64,000 bases of DNA, taken from positions 474,290-538,289 of the forward strand of contig JAEPNP010000002.1 in assembly GCA_017643395.1 (NCBI GenBank), written 5' to 3'. The position numbers were made by a program, and so were the translations under genes. This DNA comes from Rhodothermales bacterium. Its GTDB lineage: Bacteria > Bacteroidota > Rhodothermia > Rhodothermales > UBA10348. Below are positions 42,186 to 50,732 of this stretch, piece after piece. How positions within the stretch are numbered: position 1 is the first letter of the stretch; every line of letters begins with the position of its first letter. The notes beneath the pieces are model-generated. The model did no database searches and was not told the origin of the DNA. It saw only the letters and a list, made by a program, of their open reading frames with translations.

Positions 42186-43295
42186 ATGTCAGAAAGCGTT
42201 CGCACCATAAATCTCTGTGCCCTGGGGGATCCCAGAAGTCCGCGCACGTGGTCGGGTACTCCCGCCCACATCACTCGCGAGCTGCAGGAGGCGAACCGGC
42301 TCCAACAGGCCTTTGACGTCGAACCGGGGCGGTTGGAAAAAGCCCTGCTCGCCGGCCTCTCGGCGCCCCTTTTTGGCCGTTACGATTTTCAGCGCCACCC
42401 GCTCAGACGCCTCCGGGCCGCCGCGCGATGCGCTCGCGCGACCGCCGCTTCAGGAAGCAGTCACACCATCCACATGGGGTCGCTGACCCTCCCGTTCCGC
42501 CGGGCGCCGCAAGGTCAGCATCACTACCTGTTTTGCGATGCGACCTGGAATCTCTGGAAGGCGGGTGCCACAGACATGGCTCACTTCCATCCCCGCCTGG
42601 TTGAAAGCGCCGAGCGGCTTGAACGTCAGGCCTATGAGCAGGCCGCGCACGTTTTCCCCATCGCCGAGTACGTGCGCGAAGACCTGATCAACCACTACGG
42701 ACTGGCACCGGAGAAGGTAACCGCGGTCGGCACAGGGCTTGGTCTGGTGAAGCCCTTTCACGGAGAGAAGGACGGCACCCGAAAGCGGATCCTGTTCACG
42801 GCGAAGGGCCGGTTTTTTGATAAGGGAGGGCCGCTCGCGGTTCAGGCGTTTCGGTTGGCACGCGAACAGGATCCAGAGCTCGAACTGACCCTGGTAGGGT
42901 GCGAGGATGGCCTCCAACTTCCGCCTACGCAGGGGATGACGACCCTTGGCTTCGTGCCGTTCGAGGAGCTGCAGCGCCTGTTCGAGACCCATCACCTTTT
43001 TCTGCTTCCCGCCACAAATGAGCCGTGGGGTCTCGTGTATCTCGAGGCCATGGCCTGCGGCATGCCCATCGTGGGACTAAACCGAAACAGCTTTCCCGAG
43101 TTGAGCGGTGGAGGCCGGTTCGGCTGGGCCCCTCCGGCAGAGACCCCGGAGGCGTTGGCCCAGACCCTGCTGCATGCCTTTGCCGATCGTGCTCGCCTGT
43201 ACCAGATGGGCAGGCGCGCCCGAACACGATGCCTGCGGGAGTACACCTGGGGCGGCACCGTTCGCACCATGATCGACGTGATTGACAGTCAATGA
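42186..43295 (+). CDS. Glycosyltransferase family 4 (GT-B)
   Basis: 369 residues. GT-B fold with VTAVGTGLGL, the nucleotide-sugar region KRILFTAKGRFFDKGG, LVGCEDGLQLPP, GFVPFEELQRLFETHHLFLLP (quoted ends GFVPFE and FLLP) and the EX7E motif EPWGLVYLEAMACGMPIVG. Retaining sugar transferase acting in the cytoplasm. The N-terminus (GTPAHITRELQE) resembles the glycine-rich acceptor loop. Stop overlaps the STELLO-type gene by 4 bp. Confidence 0.9.
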   Translation: MSESVRTINLCALGDPRSPRTWSGTPAHITRELQEANRLQQAFDVEPGRLEKALLAGLSAPLFGRYDFQRHPLRRLRAAARCARATAASGSSHTIHMGSLTLPFRRAPQGQHHYLFCDATWNLWKAGATDMAHFHPRLVESAERLERQAYEQAAHVFPIAEYVREDLINHYGLAPEKVTAVGTGLGLVKPFHGEKDGTRKRILFTAKGRFFDKGGPLAVQAFRLAREQDPELELTLVGCEDGLQLPPTQGMTTLGFVPFEELQRLFETHHLFLLPATNEPWGLVYLEAMACGMPIVGLNRNSFPELSGGGRFGWAPPAETPEALAQTLLHAFADRARLYQMGRRARTRCLREYTWGGTVRTMIDVIDSQ

Positions 43296-44269
43296 GATTC
43301 ATCGCCATTACCAGCATCTTCCCGCCGACTGAAGCGGTGAGACTCTTCGCAGGCAGGGACTCACACGCGCTTATCGTAGCCGGCGACCGCAAGAGCCCGG
43401 ACACCTGGGAGTGCGCCGGGGCGGAGTTTCTCGATGTGCAGACGCAGCTCGACAGCGGCTTCCGGCTGGCCTCGCTACTGCCATTCAATCACTATTGCCG
43501 CAAGCTCATCGCCTACCTGACGGCCGTGCGGCGCGGAGCCACTGAAATCGTGGACACCGACGACGACAACCTTCCGTATGACGACTGGTCGTTTCCGGCA
43601 TTTGACGCTGCCTACCCGACCATCGGCGCTCAGGGGTACGTCAACGTGTATCGGCGCTACACCACGGCGCCCATCTGGCCGCGCGGTTTCCCGCTGTCCC
43701 TGATCACGGAGTCGCTCCAGACTCCGCCGGAAACCTCTGCCGAGAGCCCCTGCAATGTGGGCATCTGGCAGGGGCTCGCGGATGAGGATCCAGACGTGGA
43801 TGCCGTATACCGACTCACGGACGACACTCCGGTGACCTTTGCCAAAGCCGGTCCCGTCGTGCTGGAATCCGGCGCCATGTGCCCGTTCAATTCCCAGAAC
43901 ACGGCATTCCGTCCGGAGGCCTTTCCTCTCCTGTACCTTCCCTCGACGGTGACCTTCCGTTTCACGGACATCTTGCGGGGCATCGTGGCGCAGCCCATCC
44001 TTTGGGCCGCCGGTCTGCAACTCGGATTCCTGGACGCCACCGTGCGCCAGGTCAGAAATCCGCACGACTACATGGCGGACTTCCGCTCCGAAGTGCCCAT
44101 GTATCTGCACGGTGAGCAGGCCTTCGATATTGCGCGGTCCACAGCAAGCAGTTCCTTCTCGGTCGCCGACAACCTGCACCGGGTATACGAAGCGTTGCAT
44201 ACGGCGGACATCGTGCAGACCGAGGAGATCACCCGCCTCGAAGCGTGGCTCGGCGATCTCACCGGATAG
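43292..44269 (+). CDS. STELLO-type (DUF288) glycosyltransferase
   Basis: 325 residues. Contains the acidic sugar-nucleotide site EIVDTDDDNLPYDDW (about residues 86-100) and a second conserved block DDTPVTFAKAGPVVLESGA with CPFNSQNTAFRP, the pattern of DUF288/STELLO proteins. STELLO proteins are plant Golgi glycosyltransferase-like proteins with bacterial relatives in surface glycan clusters. No signal or membrane segment. It begins inside the GT4 stop and ends inside the T9SS cargo gene start, so the three are translationally coupled. Confidence 0.85.
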   Translation: MRFIAITSIFPPTEAVRLFAGRDSHALIVAGDRKSPDTWECAGAEFLDVQTQLDSGFRLASLLPFNHYCRKLIAYLTAVRRGATEIVDTDDDNLPYDDWSFPAFDAAYPTIGAQGYVNVYRRYTTAPIWPRGFPLSLITESLQTPPETSAESPCNVGIWQGLADEDPDVDAVYRLTDDTPVTFAKAGPVVLESGAMCPFNSQNTAFRPEAFPLLYLPSTVTFRFTDILRGIVAQPILWAAGLQLGFLDATVRQVRNPHDYMADFRSEVPMYLHGEQAFDIARSTASSSFSVADNLHRVYEALHTADIVQTEEITRLEAWLGDLTG

Positions 44270-46515
44270 TGCCGGGGATTGCGGTTGTCGCCGTGCTGGC
44301 GGCCGCTGCTTCCTTCTTCAACCCCGAGCCCCCCGCCCGGTTTGTGGCGCTGGGCGGCGATGGGGGCATCTACCTGGAATGGGAGGCCAGCCCGACACCT
44401 CGGGTCGAGAGTTACCGGATTTTCCGGAGACGTGACGGGGATTCGCTCTACTTCCCCGTCATTCGTGTCCCGGAGGTTCAGAAGTCCTACTTCGACACCA
44501 GCGCGGTGGGCGGTGTGTCCTACTGGTACCGCATCCGGTCCATCGACTTTTTCGCGAGGGCCGGACCTTTCTCGGACAGCGTGTCCGCGCGCTTTCTGGA
44601 CACGCTGCCGCCCGGGCCACCGGACTCCCTGCAGACCGAAGGCAGCGAACGCGGCCTGTTTCTCCGCTGGGTGGGCCCCGAAGATCGGGATGTAAACGGC
44701 TACGAGGTGTTCAGGGGGCAAGCGGGCGATCCCTTGCGTGCCCATCTCGAGAGTTCGGAACCCCAGATACTGGACTCCCTGGCCGCCATCGGCGTTGAGT
44801 ATCGGTATGCGGTGCGTACGGTCGACTTCTCAGGAAACCGGAGCCTGTTCTCCGACACGGTGCAGGCGGTGCTACCGGATCTTGTGGCGCCGGGCAAGCC
44901 CCGCGGTTTTGAGGCGATCGACGAGCCTTCAGGCATCCGCCTTGCCTGGCAGGCGTCGGAGGCTGCCGACCACGCCGGCTATTTGCTGGATCGTGACACG
45001 CGGCCGGATCAGGCTACCCCGCTGGCGCAGCTGGGACCCGTCACTGTCTATTTGGACACCACCGCTGCCGAGCGGGTGTTCTACATCTACCGGTTGACTC
45101 CCTTCGATGCCTCGGGCAATCTCGGAGAACCAGCCTTCGCGCAGGCACAACGTGCAGACCGGACCGCCCCGTCCACCCCTTCCGTCACCGTTGCGAACGC
45201 CGAAGGCGCACGGGTGCGTCTCACGTGGCAACCGGCCAGTGCGCCGGATCTGGAGCGCTACCTGGTCGTCGCCCGCTCGCTCGCCACAGGCGTCAGCGAT
45301 ACCACGGCCATCCCGCCCCCCCTGCACGTGTTTGAGGAAGCCGTCGAGCCCGGCGATGCCCGAACCTATCAGGTCGCCGCCGGTGATTCGACCGGCAACT
45401 CCTCGCCGTTTTCGGAGCCGGTGCTCGGCATCGCGCGTGCCGACTGGGCCCGGGTCCGTCTGCTTGGCGCCGGCTCCACGCCGGGGCTGCGCGCACTGCC
45501 CGGCACCGGTACCGAGCTGCCGGGCTCGCTAGCCGAGGATCCCCTGTCAGGTGAGCCCGTGGGCACGTCCTCGCCTGCCGAGGCCTTCTGGTATTCGGGC
45601 GATGGACTCCGTGCCGACTCTGCCGCACAGGTGCCGCTGGACGGACTGTTTTTCAGGCACCCGGTCACGGCCGGCTGGAACTACGTCGGCAATCCGTTCG
45701 ATATCACCGTGGACTGGCTGCGCGTCCTGGAGGCGTCCGGAACGGCCGGCTCGCTCCTCGCTTATCGGGACGGTATCTGGCAACCGGTTCGAAGGCTCGT
45801 GCCCGGCGAGGGCTATGCCTGGTACAATGGCGAGGGAACGTCCGAACTTCTGATTCCGCACCTTTCCGGACCTGTGCCCGGAGTTCGATCGTCGAGTAGC
45901 GTGGTGGTCCTGGAAGCCGGACACACGACCGCCGAGATGCACCTGGACGCGACCCCCTGGGCGGACGCCTTGGCGCCGCTGCCACCCAATCCGTGGCAGC
46001 CGGAGCAACTGGCCGTACGACCTGTCGGATGGTCCGACTGGGTCTCCAGGATCGCCGTTGGTGCGTGGCCAGGGTTTGAGGTGCGCCTGCCGGTAGACGC
46101 GGAGCGCCTGTTCGTGCGAGGAGTGCCGCCTGGCATGGTCGCACTGGTCACGCCTGGATCCGGCCTTGAGTGGGCTGTTCCCGAGGCCGGCCTGGCAGTG
46201 CCGCCGGGCGGCGGATCGATGCTGCTGAGACTGGCACCTGACGTGGTGGGAGCGCCGAGGCCCATTCTGCTGCCTCCGTACCCGAATCCGGCCAGCAGCC
46301 GCTTGAGCGTCGACTTCGGCCTGTCCGTGCCGGGACCGATAAGCCTTGAACTGATAGACACGCTGGGGCGCACGGTTCGCACGCTCGAAAGGGGCACGTT
46401 TGGTGCGGGCATGCACACGGTGGTGCATCGGCCGAATCTGCCTGGGGGGACCTACCTGCTTCGACTGCGAGCGGAGGGGGTTACGCTTTCCCGGACGGTG
46501 GTGATCATTCGTTAG
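44245..46515 (+). CDS. Fibronectin type III protein with T9SS sorting domain
   Basis: 756 residues from GTG at 44245, which gives a basic signal peptide (ARRSHRIVPGIAVVAVLAAA); a GTG at 44269 is the alternative. Four to five Fn3-like beta-sandwich repeats cover residues 30-400 (for example GIYLEWEASPTPRVESYRIF, GLFLRWVGPEDRDVNGYEVF, RVRLTWQPASAPDLERYLVV). The last 80 residues form a type IX secretion C-terminal sorting domain (PPYPNPASSRLSVDFGL, LIDTLGRTVRTLE, GGTYLLRLRAEG). It should be exported by T9SS to the surface and anchored. Location next to glycan genes suggests the anchor glycan or a surface layer partner. Confidence 0.92.
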   Translation: MARRSHRIVPGIAVVAVLAAAASFFNPEPPARFVALGGDGGIYLEWEASPTPRVESYRIFRRRDGDSLYFPVIRVPEVQKSYFDTSAVGGVSYWYRIRSIDFFARAGPFSDSVSARFLDTLPPGPPDSLQTEGSERGLFLRWVGPEDRDVNGYEVFRGQAGDPLRAHLESSEPQILDSLAAIGVEYRYAVRTVDFSGNRSLFSDTVQAVLPDLVAPGKPRGFEAIDEPSGIRLAWQASEAADHAGYLLDRDTRPDQATPLAQLGPVTVYLDTTAAERVFYIYRLTPFDASGNLGEPAFAQAQRADRTAPSTPSVTVANAEGARVRLTWQPASAPDLERYLVVARSLATGVSDTTAIPPPLHVFEEAVEPGDARTYQVAAGDSTGNSSPFSEPVLGIARADWARVRLLGAGSTPGLRALPGTGTELPGSLAEDPLSGEPVGTSSPAEAFWYSGDGLRADSAAQVPLDGLFFRHPVTAGWNYVGNPFDITVDWLRVLEASGTAGSLLAYRDGIWQPVRRLVPGEGYAWYNGEGTSELLIPHLSGPVPGVRSSSSVVVLEAGHTTAEMHLDATPWADALAPLPPNPWQPEQLAVRPVGWSDWVSRIAVGAWPGFEVRLPVDAERLFVRGVPPGMVALVTPGSGLEWAVPEAGLAVPPGGGSMLLRLAPDVVGAPRPILLPPYPNPASSRLSVDFGLSVPGPISLELIDTLGRTVRTLERGTFGAGMHTVVHRPNLPGGTYLLRLRAEGVTLSRTVVIIR

Positions 46516-46532
46516 GTGTTGCACCTCAGCGA

Positions 46533-47252
46533 TCACCCGCGCCGGTAAATCACGTCCGCCTGCAGCGCCTCGCCTGTCTCCGGCACTACCTGCCCGATGC
46601 CCACATCAAACGAAACGGGCCGGTACCCGCGCTCCACGAGCCACGCGTGCACCTCGTCAAACAGCGGCTGGCCGCCGTAGAGCTCCACGAAAGACAACTC
46701 CAGCTCCAGGAGCGGGAGCCGATCCAGCTTCGCTTCCGCACCGCGCAGCACGTCCAGCTCGGTGCCCTGGGTATCGACCTTCAGGAGACCCGGACCGTCG
46801 GGCAGCGCCAACTCGGGCCACATCGCGTCCAACCGCCGTACTACCACCTCTTCCCCCCCCTGGTAGCCCGCGCCCGGAGCCAGGGCTTCGTGGGCGTCCG
46901 CCATGTCCAGCAGCGAGCTGGAGTACGAGTTGGCAGCGACGTTCAGGGTGGCCGTCCCGTTTTCCAGTCCCAGTCCGCACCGGTGTGCCTGCCAGAGCCC
47001 ATCGCCCGAGATGGTGCCTTCAAGCATGCCGAACGCGGCGGATGCCGGCTCGAACGAGTGGATGGCACCCTGGTAACCCTGATCCCGGAGGATGAGGCCG
47101 TACTCGCCTCGGTTGGCTCCCACGTCCAGCACGAAGCGTACACCGGTCGAATCCATGAGCCGCTGGCGACGCAGCCGCGCGTCATCCTCAACGCCGTATC
47201 GGATCATGTCGTACCCGAATCGGCGCAGCAGTCCCCGGACCAATCGTTTCAT
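46533..47252 (-). CDS. FkbM-family methyltransferase
   Basis: 239 residues from the ATG at 47252 (KRLVRGLLRRFGYDMIRYG). FkbM motifs: FVLDVGANRGEYGLILRDQG (SAM site), HSFEPASAAFGML, DGPGLLKVDTQGTELDVLRG and LLELELSFVELYGGQPLFDE. Methylates hydroxyl groups of sugars or lipids, usual in surface polysaccharide loci. Converges with the T9SS cargo gene 17 bp apart and is divergent from tdh by 182 bp, in which a TATCTTTG element at 47376-47383 is the only promoter-like feature. Confidence 0.92.
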   Translation of the reverse strand: MKRLVRGLLRRFGYDMIRYGVEDDARLRRQRLMDSTGVRFVLDVGANRGEYGLILRDQGYQGAIHSFEPASAAFGMLEGTISGDGLWQAHRCGLGLENGTATLNVAANSYSSSLLDMADAHEALAPGAGYQGGEEVVVRRLDAMWPELALPDGPGLLKVDTQGTELDVLRGAEAKLDRLPLLELELSFVELYGGQPLFDEVHAWLVERGYRPVSFDVGIGQVVPETGEALQADVIYRRG

Positions 47253-47434
47253 GCGTGCTGGTAGCTCATTGGAGACGGCGAGAATAGGGCGATGGCCTCC
47301 GAGGGGCAATTCAGAGGCCCGCGCGGGCTGTCCGCAATTCGCTCTTACTTCGCGAGCCGACCGGGACGCACCGATATCTTTGAGGTTTGAGGGTCCCTGC
47401 GTACCAATCCACCCTATCTCTGGAAGCCCTTCCA

Positions 47435-48382
47435 ATGATTCTGGTAACCGGCGCCGCTGGACAACTGGGCAACGACCTGGTCGGGGCCCTGGTGGCCCGC
47501 CACGGCAAATCCGCGGTCCTCGCCACCGACCTCCGGTGCTGCGACCAACTGGCGCAGACCGGCGCGGACACGGCAGCCCTCGACGTCACCGATGCACAGG
47601 CGGTCGCCTCCTTCATGGAGGAAGGTCGATTCGATCAGATCTATCACCTGGCCGGCATCCTGTCCGCCCGCGGCGAAAAGCAGCCGGATCTCTGCTGGAA
47701 CGTCAATGTGAACGGCCTCAAGAACGTGCTGGATGCCGTGCGCGGCACCAAGACCCGTGTCTTCTGGCCGTCGTCGATCGCCGTGTTCGGGCCTGACACC
47801 CCCAAACACCGCACGCCGCAGGTCACGATCAAGAACCCGACCACCATGTACGGCGCGGCCAAGGCAGCAGGCGAGCTGCTGTGCGATTACGCGGCGCGCA
47901 AGTTCGGAGTGGATGTGCGATCGGTGCGCTATCCGGGCATCATCAGCTATGGTGCACCTCCCGGTGGCGGCACGACCGACTTTGCCGTGGACATGTTCGT
48001 GCAGGCCGTTCGACACGGCCAATACACCTGCTTCGTGCGCGGTTCTACCCGACTGCCCATGATGTACGGCCCGGATGCCGTCAAGGCCGCCCTGGACCTG
48101 ATGCACGCGTCGCCGGCGTCGATTTCGGTGCGCACCAGCTACAATCTGACGGCGTTCAGCTTTTCCGCGGCGGAGCTCGCGGAAGCCATCGAGAGCCGAG
48201 TGCCCGGGTTCGTCTGTGACTATGAGCCGGATTTCCGCCAGGCCATTGCCGACACCTGGCCACAGGTGATAGACGACTCCCGCGCCAGGCAGGACTGGGG
48301 CTGGCACCCCGACTATGACATCACCGCCATGGTGGACGACATGCTCAGCCACCTGGTAGACCCCGCGACGTCCCATGTTTGA
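47435..48382 (+). CDS. tdh: L-threonine 3-dehydrogenase, epimerase-type
   Basis: 315 residues from the ATG at 47435. Extended SDR fold: [45 protein letters not shown] and catalytic [35 protein letters not shown] is the diagnostic part of this TDH type (quoted to [18 protein letters not shown]). Oxidises threonine to 2-amino-3-ketobutyrate with NAD. The next gene, overlapping by 8 bp, is 2-amino-3-ketobutyrate CoA ligase, completing the threonine to glycine plus acetyl-CoA pathway. Confidence 0.95.
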   Translation: MILVTGAAGQLGNDLVGALVARHGKSAVLATDLRCCDQLAQTGADTAALDVTDAQAVASFMEEGRFDQIYHLAGILSARGEKQPDLCWNVNVNGLKNVLDAVRGTKTRVFWPSSIAVFGPDTPKHRTPQVTIKNPTTMYGAAKAAGELLCDYAARKFGVDVRSVRYPGIISYGAPPGGGTTDFAVDMFVQAVRHGQYTCFVRGSTRLPMMYGPDAVKAALDLMHASPASISVRTSYNLTAFSFSAAELAEAIESRVPGFVCDYEPDFRQAIADTWPQVIDDSRARQDWGWHPDYDITAMVDDMLSHLVDPATSHV

Positions 48383-49565
48383 CACCGCCGCCGATCAGAT
48401 CCGCGCAATCCTGGACGACATCCGGGAATCCGGTCTCTACAAGGAAGAGCGCGTCATCACCTCCGACCAGGCTGCCGAGATCGAAGTCTCTGGCGGTCAG
48501 GAAGTGATCAACTTCTGCGCCAACAACTACCTCGGACTGTCCAATCACCCCGAGTTGATCAAGGCGGCTCAGCGCGGCCTGGAGCACTACGGATTCGGCC
48601 TCTCCAGTGTGCGGTTCATCTGTGGCACGCAGACCATCCACAAGGAACTCGAAGCGCGCGTCGCCGAGTTCCTCGGCACCGAGGATACCATCCTCTATGC
48701 GGCCTGCTTCGACGCCAACGGCGGGCTCTTCGAAACGCTGCTGGACAAGGAATGCGCGGTCATATCGGACCAGCTGAACCACGCCTCGATCATTGACGGC
48801 GTGCGTCTCTCCAAGGCTGCCCGGTATCGCTACAACAACGGAGACATGAACCACCTTGAGCAGTGCCTCAAGGAGGCTTCCGGGGCCAAACGCACATTGA
48901 TCACGACCGACGGGGTCTTCTCCATGGACGGGTCGATCGCCAAACTGGACGAGATCTGCGATCTGGCTGACCGCTACGGGGCCATGGTTCACTTCGACGA
49001 CTGTCACGCCACCGGATTCTTCGGCCCCACAGGTAGGGGCACGCATGAGTACTGCGGTGTGATGGATCGCGTAGACATCATCACCTCCACGCTCGGCAAG
49101 GCCCTCGGCGGGGCGATGGGCGGATTTACATCCGGTCGCAAGGAAGTGATTGAACTGCTGCGGCAGCGTTCCCGCCCGTACCTGTTCTCCAATTCGCTGG
49201 CGCCGTCCATTACGTATACCAGCATCAAGGTGCTGGACATGCTGAGTGAAACCACGGCGCTGCGTGACCGGCTGGAGAGCAACACGACGCGCTTCCGGGA
49301 GTCCATGACCTCGGCCGGCTTCGACATCAAGCCGGGCGTGCACCCAATCGTTCCGATCATGCTCTACGATGCCCGACTGGCCCAGAACATGGCCGCTGAT
49401 CTGCTTGACGAGGGCATCTACGTGATCGGATTCAGTTACCCGGTGGTGCCCAAGGGCCAGGCCCGCATTCGTGTCCAGATTTCCGCGGCCCACACGGAGG
49501 CTCATCTGGATCGCGCGGTGGATGCATTCACACGGATCGGCCGCAAGCACGGTGTGGTCAGCTAG
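48375..49565 (+). CDS. kbl: Glycine C-acetyltransferase (2-amino-3-ketobutyrate CoA ligase)
   Basis: 396 residues, alpha-oxoamine synthase family. Key parts: [71 protein letters not shown] (20 residues) and the PLP lysine in [15 protein letters not shown]. Cleaves 2-amino-3-ketobutyrate with CoA to glycine and acetyl-CoA. Length is normal and no active-site change is seen. Translationally coupled to tdh by overlap. Confidence 0.96.
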   Translation: MFDTAADQIRAILDDIRESGLYKEERVITSDQAAEIEVSGGQEVINFCANNYLGLSNHPELIKAAQRGLEHYGFGLSSVRFICGTQTIHKELEARVAEFLGTEDTILYAACFDANGGLFETLLDKECAVISDQLNHASIIDGVRLSKAARYRYNNGDMNHLEQCLKEASGAKRTLITTDGVFSMDGSIAKLDEICDLADRYGAMVHFDDCHATGFFGPTGRGTHEYCGVMDRVDIITSTLGKALGGAMGGFTSGRKEVIELLRQRSRPYLFSNSLAPSITYTSIKVLDMLSETTALRDRLESNTTRFRESMTSAGFDIKPGVHPIVPIMLYDARLAQNMAADLLDEGIYVIGFSYPVVPKGQARIRVQISAAHTEAHLDRAVDAFTRIGRKHGVVS

Positions 49566-50241
49566 GCTCGCTCCCGCCCTGCTGGCAGTCACCCTTGCCG
49601 GCTGTGCCTCGTCCTGGGAAATCCGGGACCGACCGATTCCGTTTACCGATGAGCGCATCGCCCTGACGGAAGCCTATGCGGAGGCGCGCTATGGCATGCA
49701 GGGGCACCGCATCACGCCTCGCATCATTGTGCTGCACTGGACGGCGATCCCGACCCTGGAGGATTCCTACGCGGCCTTTGTGCCGGAGACACTGCCAGGC
49801 GCGCGCGGTGATATCGCCTCCGCCGGCGCAGTAAACGTCTCGGTCCCGTTTCTTGTCGACCGGGACGGCACCACCTTTCGTCTTATGCCCGAGACCTGGA
49901 TGGGCCGCCATGTCATCGGCCTGAACCACGCGGCGATTGGCGTCGAGAATGTGGGGGGCGATGACGGGCGCGACGACATGACCGATGACCAGATCCGGGC
50001 CAACGTGCGCCTCGTGGAGTACCTGGTCGAGAAGTATGCGACCATCGAATACCTCATCGGGCACCACGAATACCGCCTGTTCGAGCAACACCCGCTGTGG
50101 TTGGAGCGGGATCCCGGTTACCGCACGGAGAAGACCGACCCCGGCGACCGGTTCATGGCGGAGGTCCGGCGACGTGTGCGTGCGTTGCAACTCAAGGGTC
50201 CGGAGGAGATTCGCGCCGAATCGGAGCGCATGCCGGACTGA
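49552..50241 (+). CDS. Peptidoglycan amidase (PGRP/AmpD-like) lipoprotein
   Basis: 229 residues from a GTG at 49552, chosen because it yields a lipoprotein signal ([17 protein letters not shown]) and overlaps kbl by only 14 bp. Amidase_2 fold: [19 protein letters not shown] (first zinc histidine), [39 protein letters not shown] and [18 protein letters not shown] with another zinc His. Cleaves the amide between MurNAc and L-Ala, or binds peptidoglycan, in the periplasm. The final zinc ligand is probably the Asp of EKTDPGDRF. Confidence 0.9.
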   Translation: MWSARLAPALLAVTLAGCASSWEIRDRPIPFTDERIALTEAYAEARYGMQGHRITPRIIVLHWTAIPTLEDSYAAFVPETLPGARGDIASAGAVNVSVPFLVDRDGTTFRLMPETWMGRHVIGLNHAAIGVENVGGDDGRDDMTDDQIRANVRLVEYLVEKYATIEYLIGHHEYRLFEQHPLWLERDPGYRTEKTDPGDRFMAEVRRRVRALQLKGPEEIRAESERMPD

Positions 50242-50247
50242 GGTGAC

Positions 50248-50532
50248 TCAGGCTGATTCCTTCTCGGTATCCCAGCCCGGGAAGACGAGTACCGCAGGAT
50301 GCACCTTGAGTGCGCGAGCCAGGGTCTTGGCGCGCTCCACTCCCAGGTTGATGCGGCCGTTTTCAATCGCCGAGATGGACGATTGGGGGATTCCGGTGAG
50401 ATCGGCCAGCTGGGCCTGGGTCAGCTCCTGAAGCTCGCGCATGATGCGCACGGACTGGCCTGGAGAAACCTCAATCCGGGATCTGGCCGGCCTGAAGTCT
50501 GCGGGGTCAAACTTATCTAATGCGGTAGTCAT
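50248..50532 (-). CDS. XRE-family HTH regulator (orphan antitoxin-like)
   Basis: 94 residues from the ATG at 50532. HTH: VRIMRELQELTQAQLADLTG, IPQSSISAIENGRINLGVER (20 residues each) and KTLARALKVHPAVLVFPGW. The IENGR/NPGVE-like pattern is typical of HigA-type antitoxins and phage-like repressors. In HigBA modules the toxin precedes the antitoxin, but no ORF is found in the 200 bp upstream. That gap is AT-rich with an inverted repeat, probably its own operator. Confidence 0.88.
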   Translation of the reverse strand: MTTALDKFDPADFRPARSRIEVSPGQSVRIMRELQELTQAQLADLTGIPQSSISAIENGRINLGVERAKTLARALKVHPAVLVFPGWDTEKESA

Positions 50533-50594
50533 GGGCCGTGACCTCGGTAAGCATGGAGCCTGCCTATCAATTCTGCGATGCTCTGTGATACTCC

Positions 50595-50614
50595 ATATAC
50601 GTAATATAGTATAT
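50595..50614 (-). promoter_or_regulatory. Inverted repeat in AT-rich XRE upstream region
   Basis: ATATAC-GTAATATA-GTATAT (6+8+6) 62 bp upstream of the XRE gene start. The surrounding 60 bp is the most AT-rich in this part of the window and holds the likely promoter; autorepression by the XRE protein is the simplest reading. The intergenic gap 50533-50732 otherwise shows nothing. Confidence 0.5.
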
Positions 50615-50732
50615 ACCTTGCTTAGTATAACGGGACTGACTCCACCCCATAGAGGCCGCCACCCGCTGCACCTGTAACACATTTCGATAACCGCCCGGAT
50701 CACGCCGCCTGCGCTCGCCGTAGCTTGGCGCC

